Shown in pieces: positions 1 through 12,197 of a stretch of 64,000 nucleotides of DNA. The DNA comes from Xiphias gladius (taxonomy: Eukaryota > Chordata > Actinopteri > Istiophoriformes > Xiphiidae). The notes under the pieces were generated by a model. It searched no databases, had not been told where the DNA came from, and worked only from the letters and a program-made list of their open reading frames with translations. Where the stretch lies: contig NC_053418.1 in NCBI RefSeq assembly GCF_016859285.1, forward strand, positions 22,561,829 through 22,625,828, given 5' to 3'. Position numbers and translations under genes: made by a program. Numbering within the stretch: the first letter of the stretch is position 1; every line of letters starts with the position of its first letter.

Positions 1-500
1 NNNNNNNNNNNNNNNNNNNNNNNNNNNNNNNNNNNNNNNNNNNNNNNNNNNNNNNNNNNNNNNNNNNNNNNNNNNNNNNNNNNNNNNNNNNNNNNNNNNN
101 NNNNNNNNNNNNNNNNNNNNNNNNNNNNNNNNNNNNNNNNNNNNNNNNNNNNNNNNNNNNNNNNNNNNNNNNNNNNNNNNNNNNNNNNNNNNNNNNNNNN
201 NNNNNNNNNNNNNNNNNNNNNNNNNNNNNNNNNNNNNNNNNNNNNNNNNNNNNNNNNNNNNNNNNNNNNNNNNNNNNNNNNNNNNNNNNNNNNNNNNNNN
301 NNNNNNNNNNNNNNNNNNNNNNNNNNNNNNNNNNNNNNNNNNNNNNNNNNNNNNNNNNNNNNNNNNNNNNNNNNNNNNNNNNNNNNNNNNNNNNNNNNNN
401 NNNNNNNNNNNNNNNNNNNNNNNNNNNNNNNNNNNNNNNNNNNNNNNNNNNNNNNNNNNNNNNNNNNNNNNNNNNNNNNNNNNNNNNNNNNNNNNNNNNN
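1..500. other. Assembly gap
   Basis: All bases are N. The round length of 500 up to the start of real sequence suggests a gap of unknown or nominal size. The flanking sequence is low complexity, which is a likely reason for the break. Confidence 0.98.
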
Positions 501-1080
501 CTCATTTTTCCATCCATCACTTTCCCTCTTTTCCTCTCCACACCACCTCACCTTAATCCACTTTCCTGTGCCTCTCCATTCTCCATCCTTCTTGTTGGCA
601 GATTTGAGGTTTTCTCCCATCCATCTTCATCTTCTGTCCTTTAACTATCCACCCTTCCTCTTTTTCCTCCCCTCTCTCCTGTTGACCCATCCTCTCTTTC
701 ATCTTCCTCCTCTTCCATCCACCCTTCTTTTTCTTTCATTTGGCAGATTCATTGATTTACCTCACCTATTGTGCTTTTCTTCAATTTGCTTCCTTTACCT
801 CTCCATCCTTTCTTCTTCTCTTTTCTCTTCCTCCTTCTACAATACACCCTTTCTCTCCTGCTCTCTCTCCTCTCTCTTCTCTTCCCTCCTCCTACCTTTC
901 ATCTCCTTCCATTCCCTTTCAACTTGTTTCCTTTACATCCTCACCTTTCCTATCCTTTGTCTTCTTCTTCTTCACATTCTTTCCCATCAACACTGTCTCT
1001 TTGTCTTTCTTGCTCCTTTAATCATCCTCTCTTTATTTGCCTTTCTGTACATATCCACCTTATTCTTCTTTTCCCCTGAG
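501..1080. repeat. Polypyrimidine low-complexity tract
   Basis: About 580 bases are strongly biased to C and T on the plus strand, with short motifs such as ccatcc, cttcct and tctcct repeated imperfectly. Long open frames rich in Ser, Leu, Phe and Pro run through it in several frames, which is what a pyrimidine tract produces; they are not genes. A repeated 'ttggcagatt' segment near 595 and 740 hints at a diverged tandem duplication. Confidence 0.75.
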
Positions 1081-1084
1081 CTTC

Positions 1085-1375
<291 letters not shown>

Positions 1376-2029
1376 AAATCACAATCATATGCTAAAACAT
1401 CCAGCATGTGCCAAAAGTGGCCAGCAGCTTGTTAAATTCTGCTATAATGATCCAGCATGATTGTCAACTTTTCTTGGAAGTATTTAAGTAGATAAAATGA
1501 GCTCCACCTAAACCAGATCAGTAATGACAAACTAGTAATGTGATATGATGTATAATAATACAATAATATATCAGCCACAGGGCTATTTTTTTTTTTTTTT
1601 TTTGTAGAATGAACATTTTTACTTTTGATACTTTAATTACATTTTGCTGATAATGCTTCTGTACTTTTACCTACATAAGATTTTGAGCAATGGACCTTCA
1701 GTTGTGGTAAAGGGCACTTCCAGTCCTCGGTCAGAGGTTACATCTGAGGTCAAAGAGTTGTCACACTCCTTGTCTTTGGGGTTTGTTGTGTGTTGTTTGT
1801 TTGTCTGTGGTTTTTTTTATATTGGTTTATGGCTTTTTAAAATGTATGCATGGTTGTATGTAAATGTATGGTTGTATTTTTAAATGTATATGTATGAGTA
1901 TGTGTGTATATAGATATGTGTAGTTTTATATGTAAACTCCTGTAGATATATTTATATTTGTATTAATGTAAATTCTGCTTATATTCATTTGTCAACTGTA
2001 AGCATGAATGTTAATAAACTCAAACTCAA

Positions 2030-2112
2030 ACTTGTAATGGAGTACTTCTACATGAATGTATCGTTAGTTTTACTTGAATAAAATATCTGAATTTTTCTTC
2101 CACCACTGATCA
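2030..2112 (-). repeat. Fragment of a common fish MITE
   Basis: The piece running from 'taatggagtacttctac' to 'cttcttccaccactg' matches, in reverse, the start of a widespread fish repeat of the form 'agtggtggaagaag...cagat...tttac ttaagtaaaagt'. A related interior piece occurs at about 22010-22120. The rest of the element is missing or too diverged to see. Confidence 0.45.
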
Positions 2113-3320
2113 TGTCCAGCACCACCCAACAGGTATGAGTGTGTAGGTTACACGGATTTCTGAAAGGTAGGGAGAGGAAAAAAAAAAACAACAACCACCA
2201 GTCTGCTGTAGGAATTTAATAACCTGAACTTGGCCTTCTTTGGTCAAATTGACCCAGTCAGCAATAGATAAAAGACCTCAGCTTCTACGTAGGCCTTTAG
2301 CATGTGTACTTAGAGAAAACATGTTGTGTTCTTTACAGAACATAAGCCAAGAATATGGACTTTTATGCCAAAAAAGCTATTTCTTGATTACTTTTCTTTT
2401 AGCAAAACTTTAAACGTTGACCTGAACATCACATGCTGTAAGCTCTGGAGCTCAATGCCTAGCCACTAGAGGGCACTAGACACCAACAAGAAAGTGCATC
2501 CTTGAGGTTTCCACTCCATTGCTGTTTTAGTGCCTGTCTTATTGATAAAATAATCTGACAAGAAAATCCAAACTTTATAGAATCGAAACTATCTCTGTGA
2601 CTGCTGCTGTGATTTTATCTACACTATTTTTCATAAGCCTGACAACACTGTAATTTATTTTAATTTACTGTATTGTGTTTGTCCACCATGAGGACATGTG
2701 TCTGAAGCCAGTTCATTGTATTATAGCAGCTCATTGTTTGCTTTGCTTCATTCACACACACTCCACAATCTCCTTTGGATTATAAAAGTGATTATTCGTG
2801 GATGGATAAGCGACATGATAATTATGTGAGCAGGCGACACGTGTGTGTTCGCCAATAAGGTATGGAATTTAAACAAAGTGAAAAACAAATCGAAATATCA
2901 GTCTGTAATATCCTGCTGACCAGCGTAAAGGGTGGCCATGCTCTTATCTTCAATGGAAAGTGTGTTTTTCAAAGTAGTTCAATCTGTCTGTCACTCAACC
3001 GTTATTCAGCAAACAGACACAGCAGAAAATCACGTCTGTGGGTTTCATCTTGTTGATGAGATTGCAGCTACTTTCATTGAGCATACACGCAACACCATAT
3101 GGGTCAAGCATTGTCCTTTATTGGAAGTGATTTGATAAGAGATAAATATATGAAAGGTGATTGCACAGCAGGACAGAAAATATTTACTCAAGGTCAATAT
3201 GAACAATAACTCTCAGTGCCTATCTACCCTCCATTTTAAAATCAAAGACATCATATTAGACACATTACTTGCAGCAAGAAACAGTATTTACATTCTTTAA
3301 AGATTGAAACATCAAAGCAG
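2113..3320. other. Intergenic, no gene seen
   Basis: AT-rich sequence. The longest open frames here are under 70 codons and show no recognisable domain, splice context or codon bias. No RNA gene was recognised. Confidence 0.6.
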
Positions 3321-3329
3321 TGCTAACAT

Positions 3330-3865
3330 GAGTTTTTAAAAAATACAGTTAGATGAGAGTAGCGGGGCTACTGCCAACAGCCGGTTATCTTAGCTTTGCA
3401 TTAAGAAGAGAAACAGCTTGCTCTGTCAACAGGTAATCTTCAGGTAGTCTTTGGACAGAGACAGTGTATGTATATCAAACTCTCGGCAAGTAGGTGAGTA
3501 AGTTCATTTCTCAAAATATCGAACTCTTTTTTTCAATATTACTCTCTTTGTACGATAAGCCACTGCCAGTAGCTGCCTAGCTTAGCATACAGACTGGAAA
3601 CAGGCAGAAATATCTAGACCTGGCTCTGTCCAAAGGAAACTAAATGAATCTAGCAGCACTTTTAAGGCTCACACACTATATAACACTTGTTTAAGCCATA
3701 CAGAAACCTAAGTGTGTAAGTGACAGCTGTTATGCTGCTCTCCAGTTTTTAGGCTTAGCCGAGCTAAGCCATCTCTTGTCCCCAGCTATATATTTGCTGT
3801 ACAGTTAACTATTCGCAAGAAAGCAAGTAGATGTATTTCCCAAAACGATTAACTATTCCTTTAAC
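3330..3865. repeat. Fold-back (MITE-like) fish repeat, diverged copy
   Basis: Contains 'gctgcctagcttagcatacagactggaaacaggcagaaat' in pieces and ends at 'gattaactattccttt', close to 3860. The same motif set and the same 'ctattccttt' terminus appear at 17330-17768. Internal segments such as 'agcttgctctgtc' and 'ctggctctgtcc' recur in opposite arms, giving a fold-back arrangement. No coding capacity is visible. The element is probably non-autonomous; the superfamily was not identified. Confidence 0.5.
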
Positions 3866-4435
3866 AGTGCCTTGCTTCCAAGTGTAAAATGGCTCTGGCA
3901 CACCTAAATTGAATAGATAGATTTAAAAGCTTGAGAGACTTCTGGACCCAAGTGAAATAAAGAATAAAATCCTCATTAAGTTTTTAATTACACCAGTGCT
4001 TTTCCTTCTATGGCACGCTGCTCAGAAAAAAAATCCCTGTCACTTACCAGTGGCTGCTTACAATTACACCACGTTGACAAGCCAATGCAAGTCAAAATGA
4101 AAGTTACCTTATGTGTCATCAAGTATCCCCAGCAATAAATGTTATGTCTCACTTTCTTTTTTGTCCCTCTTTTCACATGGGATAACCATTTGAATGAGCT
4201 GGTTCCACTAAAACTGCTTCAGCCTGGCGTAGCCACTCTGTCAGTGTCTAATGAGAGGCCTTTAATAGCTTGAAGGAAACCCAACGAAACCCCTCAGGAA
4301 GCTGTAACCAGGCAACTAAAGCAAGCTTCGGTCTACCTCTTTTCTTCTAATCAAAGAAAATGGAAGGTCAGACACAAAGGCCAGGCTCTAAATTGTCAGG
4401 ATAAGATTATAATGGTGAAAGAATTTCTTTTACCG
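3866..4435. other. Intergenic, no gene seen
   Basis: Ordinary AT-rich sequence between two repeats. No coding, RNA or regulatory signal was recognised. Confidence 0.55.

Positions 4436-4489
<54 letters not shown>
4436..4489. repeat. (CTAT)n tetranucleotide microsatellite
   Basis: An uninterrupted CTAT/GATA-type repeat of about 13 units. Confidence 0.97.
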
Positions 4490-4490
<1 letters not shown>

Positions 4491-4618
4491 ATTTTACTTT
4501 TAAACACTGTACATACATGTAATTACAAAATCAATCCTTACGAAAAACTGGCCGACACCAGTCAGGGGGTTGCTATTCCAGACGGTCAAATCTGTTTGTG
4601 ATGTGCAAGACAAAACTC

Positions 4619-4663
4619 TGTGTGTGTGTGTGTGTTGTGTGTGAGTGTGTGTGTGTGTGTGTG

Positions 4664-4743
<80 letters not shown>

Positions 4744-4752
4744 TGTGTGTGC
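4619..4752. repeat. (TG)n microsatellite, imperfect at its left end
   Basis: TG repeat with a few interruptions (tgttg, gag, gca, ttt) in its left third and at its right edge, and a pure run from about 4667 to 4740. Confidence 0.96.
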
Positions 4753-4759
4753 TGTTATT

Positions 4760-7010
4760 TATATAGATGACACAGAAGAAACTGAGGCCCAGAAACATCT
4801 TCCAGTATACAACTGATATTTCTAGATTATTTCACGCAGGGCTGTTTTGTCACTAATTCAATCTGGAGGATTACGTGTGTGTAACCCAGGTCTGGGACAT
4901 AAACGGACTGACACAACATTCATGCTGTTATGATATCCAAACTAATAAACAGGTAAAACCCGGAATAACCTGAAATAAATCCTCTCTGACAGATCTGATG
5001 AATCAGGAAGCGCCTGATGCAAGGCGGAACCATTAGGGCAATCCATTGGAAAGATAAAACAAGGAAATTATCGACTGAGCTCATCTATGTGTTTGACCCT
5101 TAAATGAGCTACCTGCCTGTTTCATTGCATCCTACAGATGTTAGTATTTATAATAACATGATTAGGATTCCAGAGACAATCTGACTTTGACCTTTTCATA
5201 TGCCAAAACAAAAGGATTAGTTCCCTCTCACAAGGGACCAAAGGTGCACAAGGCCAATGACTTTGTCTGACATCACTGCATACAAGATTTTTAGCTGAAA
5301 ACTCATTTTGTACTTCAGCATATCTGTATTGAGACACCTTATACAACTTCCTACGATCCCTCAGGCTAAATATGGGCCCTGTAAATTCACATTATACCGT
5401 AGATCCTGTATGTGGTGAATACTGTATACATCTTGTGCAGCCTCCACGAACTTTACAAGCGTTGGCTAGGGAGAAGGAATCACTCGTCGGGGGAAGGACT
5501 TTCTTTTACAAAGCGACAGAAAGCACTGAAATCTATTATGACTCTTAATATGGAAACAAGGCAACAAGGGCTGAATTATGCCCTATTCTTACAGGCAGGC
5601 AAAGTATCTGGCTGAAGATAATTTAAATGCTCAAAACAACAGCTTGAGGAAATCTCTGGCCAACTATGTAGCTCATGTTGTTCCTGTTATCTGCAGAGAT
5701 TGCTCATATGAGAATCTCTCTAAATTAAAATGCAGAGAGCCAAGATGCTAATCTTTCTGGAACTGCCCCACTGACAAGGAGAGTCTGGCCCTGTGGAGTC
5801 ATTAAGTGCTTGTCTCCAGCTGAGCTTAATTTCATAGCACATTAATGTGCCAATAACCCCTTAACAGTTACTTAGGTAACAACATACAACACCATCACTA
5901 GAGTTCCACGCATTTTCAAGTGTTGCTGGTGTCCGTCAACACCTCCCGCATCTTGGGTCCTTTATTCCAAACAAAATGAACGCTGCTACTACAGTCAGTG
6001 GTGTTTTAGAAGGAAAGAAAGGTGAGAGGAAGGGGGTATAAGAGAGGAGAGGGGATTGACAGCCTGTAAAGGTCAGATCGGGTCAAAGCAGCAGAAGCAC
6101 ACAGTCAATTATGCTGACAAGGACCTCTGAGAGCTCTCTTGTCCTTAGAAAACAGCTTGGCAGGTTTTGTGAGATATTGTCAGGAGTCCGAAACAGGTTC
6201 GTCTTTATGTAAGTTGTAAAAGCATCCTACACTTTATCAGACTAAAAGGCCCCAGACGAGAAAAAACCTTACCTTCTCCTTCCCGCCTAGATGATATGCT
6301 TCTTATTTAAGAAAGATAAAAGTAAAACTGTTAACATGCATGAATATTTAACCCAATTCCCATTGATCTCTCATACTGTTTTTCAGTATGCTGTTTAACA
6401 TCTAAGGCACCAAACACAACACTGATTTATTCAACACTACAAGCACATCTAAAATGTGTTGTGATCTCAGACTTCCCCCTAAATAATGCACACACAGGCA
6501 GCACACTGAATTTGACCTCAGACAGAAACACATTTTTTTTGGATGTTTAGAAGTGGGGTTTTTATGTACCTCCCAAACTAAAACATTACCATGTAATGCA
6601 AGTGTTGATTAGCTTGTGTTTTAACACATCAGCGCTATAATCTCCGGGCAACACACTAACCACTGTTTCGAACTATTGACAGGGTGCAGTCTGCTCTCAA
6701 TGTACCCTTCTGCCTTTAGTGGCAAACTTAGGACAAATAAATTACCGGTTAAAAGCTAAGAATGATGTAGATGAACTGAACTACAAGGTGACAACGAAAA
6801 ATCAATTGTGGTTTAACACACAATCAGAAAGCAAGGAGGACATGAAGATTGCCAAAAAAAAAATGCAATACAAGAATTGAAGAACAAGTAGTCAAGATTG
6901 TGACTAATCAAAACCAAATATTACAACATATGCATTATAATTAAAAAAAATAATAAATGTTTTAATTCAGTTCAATACCACAAAGAGAAGTGACAACAGG
7001 TTTCCTAGGA
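4760..7010. other. Intergenic, no gene seen
   Basis: About 2.2 kb of AT-rich sequence downstream of the minus-strand receptor gene. All open frames are short and without recognisable domains. Some may be distal 3' untranslated or regulatory DNA, but nothing in the sequence shows it. Confidence 0.55.
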
Positions 7011-7036
7011 GATATCTGCTATGCTACACAGTGCTC

Positions 7037-8033
7037 TTTATTGCCAACCACACCATAAACTATAACTGTGTCACATCTTTTACAGGGCATACATGTACTT
7101 AGTAAATTTATATACAGCAGAACAACCCTGCTCTGACAAAGTCCTTTACTGCTGTTTTTATTTTGTTTTATGGCACTTGATATATGGCTGTTGTATGGAA
7201 CATTTAATGAGAAAAACCATTCCACACACACAGTATACTGGAATGCAGACCTCGGCAGACAGCAGAAATGTATATAGCTCTTGCCAAGGTTCTTTGTAAA
7301 AGACCATTACATCGTTTGTGGTGATTTTGGGTGATAAGAAATGCATTAAGATAATGCTAGTAAATCGGCTGAATGAATGCCTGGAGCCACATTCAATGCA
7401 CTAATGTTTTCTCTTTCAGTTGTGTGATAAGCTACTCTGTCAATAATCACTAACATATCACAGTTCACAATCCCTTAGTATTTTCATCAATACTATTAAC
7501 ATAAAACAGAAAAAATGAAAAGAACAACCCCAAACCCTTAGTCCTTTCAGTACACTCTGGTCCCTCCATTGCTCTCATTTATAGTAGCTGAAAGTGTGAA
7601 AAGAAAACCCAGAACAGCTGATATTCCTTAAACATGACTTCTTCTAGATCCCAGTACTTGAGAAAGAAAACATGGCATTTGTAAACAGGATTAAATGCTT
7701 TCTTTTCATTTGTATGTGAACATGGGGAATGGACTATACAGACTACAGTGGCAAAAGTGCTCATGTAAAGTGTCTTCAGTTGAGGCCAACCTTTGCACCA
7801 TCATTTTGTTATCTACTTCCTCTTGCATGTGAAGTCATACTGAATCGAGGGCACCATTCCATGCTATTGTCTTCAGTTTGCTCCACCTAGACTGCTATTG
7901 TGAGGTTTATAACTTCGTAAATGTAAAACCTTGCTTTTGCACGAAATGAAGCAAGAAAAGCTCTAAAGGATGAAACAATGAGGGCTGGAGAGGTCCCAGT
8001 GGTTTCTTTGTCTTTTACTAGAAAGGCTTGGAT
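7037..8033 (-). other. Probable 3' untranslated region of the NPY receptor gene
   Basis: Read on the minus strand, the sequence after the receptor stop codon stays non-coding. AATAAA signals occur at 7162-7157 and at 7042-7037 (seen as TTTATT on the plus strand). Either could end the transcript. The extent is inferred from these signals only. Confidence 0.35.
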
Positions 8034-9137
8034 TTAAGTATTGATGCTGATAGATCCATTGCTCAAGATTGAACCCTTGGTGACCTCTGTGCTGACAGTG
8101 GAGAGCGGGACGCTCTCGTACCGCTCTGCGACCCCCCAGCAGCGACACCGCAACAGAGTGGACTTGAGGTGTTTCTGGAAATTGCTGTTCAGGAAACCAT
8201 AGATGATGGGGTTGATGCAGGTGGAGGCCATGGCCGTGAGGTGGCAGAATGAGAAGATGACGTCATGGCTACAGGACGGGATGGCCTCATGGTTCCAGTC
8301 AAACACCGTGTTGAAGACATTGAGAGGGAGCCAGGAGAGGGTGAACGCCACCACTATGGACATTAACATGGCGTTGATCCTTGTGGAGCCCTTGTTTTTC
8401 TTTTGAGCGTTGTTCCTGCTGCGCTCCACCATCTCCTTCCTCCTCCTTAGGCGCAGGTAGATGTGCAGGTAGCAGACCGTGATGAGCATGAGAGGAAGGA
8501 AGTACTGGAAGACGAGCAAGGAGGTGGTGTAAGCTCGCCGTTCTTGAAGCGATGGCCACCGCTCCATACAAACAAGCTGATCACTGACTGGGAAAGGGAT
8601 GCTCAGGTTCTGCAAAGGCAAGGTAAGTACGCTGTATGAGAAGAAAGGCACTGAGATTAGGCAGGCCACAATCCAGGTGACAGCCACGGCCAGGTAGGAC
8701 TGGCCCACCACAGGCTTCCATCCAGTCGGGTGGACAATGAGCTGGTAGCGCTCCATGGCGATAAGGACGAGGGAAAAGATTGAAACAGTAACTGATATAC
8801 ACTGGATGAAGGGTGTGAGCTTACAGAGGGTGTCTCCTAGGATCCAGTGGTCCATCAGAGTGTAGATAATTGTTACTGGCAGGCAGACAATGCACACGAG
8901 GATGTCAGAACAAGAAAGGTTGACAATGAAGATGTTGGTGACGTTGCGCATCTCCTTGTGCCGTGTGATAACAAACACCAGGCAAGAGTTCCCAATGAGA
9001 CCCACTGCCATAACTGTGCTGTAAGCAACAATGAGAAAAGTGGTTCCACTCACTGAGAGTGAGCAATCCTCTGTGAAATCCCATGGTATCTCTTTCCACA
9101 AGGCTTGGTTGTGATTGGTGTTGTGTTGCAGCTCCAT
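8034..9137 (-). CDS. npy8r: Neuropeptide Y/PYY receptor, Y1 subfamily, Y8-like (Yb/Yc type)
   Basis: A complete 367-residue class A GPCR in one coding exon. It should bind NPY/PYY peptides at the plasma membrane and signal through Gi/o, as the family does. Visible landmarks: seven hydrophobic segments at about 33-56, 68-92, 106-128, 148-168, 207-229, 257-277 and 293-313; GN at 49-50; D78 in TM2; a probable disulfide between C105 and C190; ER at 129-130; SWLP at 268-271; NPIIY at 309-313; palmitoylation candidates C331 and C333. Q112 and D280 correspond to peptide-contact positions in Y1. The only N-glycosylation sequon in an outer segment is N177-L-S; the N-terminus has none. The start codon has A at -3 and G at +4. 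Subtype: the HEAIP loop and the PLSTVxTEVxKGS tail match the Y4/Y8 branch better than Y1, and the gene neighbourhood is not that of human Y4, so Y8 is preferred, but Y4 is not excluded. Confidence 0.93.
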   Translation of the reverse strand: MELQHNTNHNQALWKEIPWDFTEDCSLSVSGTTFLIVAYSTVMAVGLIGNSCLVFVITRHKEMRNVTNIFIVNLSCSDILVCIVCLPVTIIYTLMDHWILGDTLCKLTPFIQCISVTVSIFSLVLIAMERYQLIVHPTGWKPVVGQSYLAVAVTWIVACLISVPFFSYSVLTLPLQNLSIPFPVSDQLVCMERWPSLQERRAYTTSLLVFQYFLPLMLITVCYLHIYLRLRRRKEMVERSRNNAQKKNKGSTRINAMLMSIVVAFTLSWLPLNVFNTVFDWNHEAIPSCSHDVIFSFCHLTAMASTCINPIIYGFLNSNFQKHLKSTLLRCRCWGVAERYESVPLSTVSTEVTKGSILSNGSISINT

Positions 9138-9296
9138 GATGGTTTTCCTGGGCTCACTTGAAAGGCTGGGAACTATCTAAACTAATTTGTTGTGTCACAC
9201 CTGCTGGTGTTACTTCAGGAATAATAGTTGCATTTTTTCACAGCTTGCCCTCATCCTTAATCTTTGGCAGTCTTTACAGCAGTCTTCATTTTCTGC
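9138..9296 (-). other. Probable 5' untranslated part of the NPY receptor coding exon, with a uORF
   Basis: On the minus strand a long pyrimidine tract ending in CAG gives a strong splice acceptor, with the exon starting at 9296. Between it and the receptor start, at 9289-9257, lies an 11-codon upstream reading frame (MKTAVKTAKD then stop). This is inferred from splice signals; no transcript was seen. Confidence 0.5.
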
Positions 9297-10930
9297 CTGA
9301 AAAAAAAGAAAAAGAAATGAGTAACCTTAAACTTTAAAATTTCCAATCATGACAAGTTTGTTTTTAAAGTTATAAACTCTTGAGATATTTAAGGGGCCGG
9401 TTTATCAGTGTAAAATGTAGCTTCCATGAAAACTGCAATATGAAAAGAAAGCGAACCTCACTTACTGAAAAAAGCTCATTTCATCATTAGACTGTGACTT
9501 CTTTTAAATGAGGATGTCTGGCAGTAAGTGATTCTCTTGCCGCAGGATAGGATTTTAAATTCACAGCTCTCATGGATGTAATTCCAAAAGTGCCTTTTCG
9601 GTGCTGAGAAGTATTTATTGGTCAAGTTTCACCTTTGTACCCACTGGCGGTGGATTCCATCTTACAAAAACAGAGATTTATGAAAGGAATAATTAATGTT
9701 GGTATGCAGATATCATGAGGCTGTTGGTGGAACGCACATTTTCTGTCTCCTCGAATACATGCTATAAGAATAAATGATGTGCTGATGGCATATCATCAAG
9801 AAAACAGCGCAGATCCAGACTTTGTGGCATCACTATAATGGCATGCTGATTTAAATTTCCATCACAATAACGGTGATAATGGCTGCTCCTTCAGAGAAAA
9901 ACATTCCCTTGCACTGTTCTCTCCCCTTTTGACAGCAGGAATATATTCTGTTTCTGTCCAGAGAGGAACAGACACCTCTCAATATCACAGAGAATTCACA
10001 ATAGCTGCCCGGATTCTAAAGCACATGTGGTCCTTAAAATTTTCTAACAAATTAATGTACTGGAAAAAAGAAACACTATGTCATTACACCGGGACCAAGA
10101 ACATCTTAACAGGGTGTGTGGATGTGTGCATACATGCATATACTATAAATGTGTCTGTGTGGGTGTGGGTGTGTGAACACGCAGCAGTGAAAACAGCACT
10201 GATTAACCAAGATGTTTTGCCCACGGCTCAGTTGCCCAGAAATTAGTTTTGCAACACAGCTATGCTAACATAATGAAAGCTACAGGATTTAGAGGATTTA
10301 TCATTCTTAATTGACAACTCCTTTACAATGATAAATTCTGACGGATAGGAAATTAATTGCTTCTAGCTGTTTCTATTATGAGCAGTAATTTCATTACAAT
10401 GTGCTGTTTCATCTGAGGTAATAACAAACCAAGCCAGAGTATTCATAAGAAAAGTAATCGTGTGTACATGGAGCTAAGTAAGGTGATACCACTTGAATTC
10501 CTCTGTGATACACAGTCTTCTCTTTTAGACATCTGGATAATTCATCCCATCGTGGTTGTCAACCTGACTAAAACCGCTAAAAACCAAGGCTGCAGCCTTG
10601 ATGCTGATTATTTATGGCAGAAATTGGAGACTTAAAGCGATGCATTGCGTTGTGTTGTGTCTGATGTTACAGGACAGTGCAAGCAATAGAACAAGGAAAT
10701 TTACCAAGGACATTATTAGTAATTAACATGAGACTTATTATAAATTATAGTGATCAACAGCAGATTACACATAAAGTAACAGCCTACAGAAACATTAAAA
10801 ATACACAGTGTGAGAGAAACTGTGACGGTCCTGTAGAATCACCAGACAGAGACATTTGGGGAATTGTCTCAAAGTAGAGATTTTTGTAATCTGTAAGTAA
10901 GATTTTGAATCCGTCCCTAACATCAGCTCT
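9297..10930 (-). other. Probable first intron of the NPY receptor gene / upstream DNA
   Basis: AT-rich, with no convincing coding sequence on either strand. If the receptor has the untranslated first exon proposed near 11.7 kb, this is part of its intron. No RNA gene or repeat was recognised. Confidence 0.4.
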
Positions 10931-10939
10931 GTTCAGTCA

Positions 10940-11420
10940 CCTCACTAAATCCCTTTGCCACGAGACAAGAACAGCCACAAGTCCGGATTCGCTCATGCAA
11001 AAATAGTTAGAGACATCACGCACCGGTGGATGAAAAACACATGGAGGGATGCAACGTGTCAGAGTGGTTACTGTGAGCTTATGTTATGCTCGGCCCCTGC
11101 AGCTGTCCTATCCACTCTCCGTCCGCAGCTGTCTGTCTGCTCGCAGCGAGGTGGACTTTCTCAGCTCCGGACAGGTGGAGGGGGACACTCCTCTGTCCTC
11201 CAGGGTACCACCGTGCGTGCTCACAGCTCTCCCGTCCGGGAGGGAGACGCAGCACTCATTTCCACCTCACGGTCTGCTGAATGTACACGAAACAGCGCCA
11301 CTTGCACTCTCAGCATCTCACACGGGGAGCAGCCTGGCGAGTGGCAAGTAAGAGGGACACCCTAAATCCCGTCAGACCAGCGTCTCTGGCCGGACACCAT
11401 GGGGAATTCAAAATACCAGC
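10940..11420. other. GC-richer stretch with short open frames
   Basis: This part is richer in G and C than its surroundings and carries overlapping plus-strand open frames of 60-136 codons. None resembles a known protein and their frames overlap each other, so they are probably by-products of base composition. It may be part of a promoter-proximal region for the receptor gene. Confidence 0.35.
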
Positions 11421-11566
11421 GCGCGATAAGGTTATTAAAACTCACCATAGGCACGTTAAGAACATATAAAGAAATACTACACTTTAATATTGTTGTTATT
11501 GGAGCTTCATTGACGACCCTATAAGAAAATATAATTTCTTACTTTCAGGTAACCCGCCACCAAAGC

Positions 11567-11645
11567 CCCCACACACACACACACACACACACTCTCAGGC
11601 ACACATACACACACACACAAACACATACACACACACACACACACA
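11567..11645. repeat. (CA)n microsatellite, interrupted
   Basis: Three CA runs separated by 'ctctcagg', 'tac' and 'aaacacatac' interruptions. Confidence 0.95.
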
Positions 11646-11693
11646 GTGCAATACCTATTTTAATAAGCCGTCAAATCAGCCATTGTTTCTTAC

Positions 11694-11900
11694 CATAAAA
11701 TTCTTTCCTCTGGGACTTGGAGCACTGCTTTGCATCAGGTGAGACACAACAGAGTTTCTGGTCGAGGAGAAGGTAGGAGGTGTTCTGGCAGGATCCCTGA
11801 TAGGAGCCGAGATACCTCTTAAAGCGACCTTACGCCTCGGACTCAGGGAGGGATGTGATTGGGAGCATGTTACATAATAAAGTCTCCGTGGCTCGCGCGC
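11694..11900 (-). promoter_or_regulatory. Candidate untranslated first exon and promoter of the NPY receptor gene
   Basis: On the minus strand a consensus splice donor, ATG|GTAAGAAA, lies at 11696-11689 and could join to the acceptor at 9296. Just upstream is a CpG-rich alternating purine-pyrimidine stretch at about 11893-11921 (gcgcgcgcacgcggggcgcg in part), in keeping with a promoter. The exon start is unknown. NPY receptor genes commonly have an intron in the 5' untranslated region, which supports the idea. Confidence 0.35.
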
Positions 11901-12197
11901 GCACGCGGGGCGCGCGCACACACAGGGGCCGAATGGGGAAATTGAGTTAAATTTGCACTCATGGTCTGTTTCAACCACCTGAAGCCCGCTAATGTATGAG
12001 GGAGCGACATTGGATGTTTTATTTAGTATCCTGTAAAGCGAAACGCGGAGCCTTCACTTTAAGAGGCAAGTTTCATACATCCAAAATGCGAAATCGCCCT
12101 AATATAACTGTAATATAATATTGATATATGATATTATTCTAGTGCAATACTTAAAATTCCAATACGACTTTGTGAGGTTTCTGTATATATATATATA

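Noticed and set aside
10955-11365. 136-codon plus-strand open frame in a GC-richer patch
   Set aside because: No resemblance to known proteins; three other frames are open over the same stretch. Composition is the simpler explanation.
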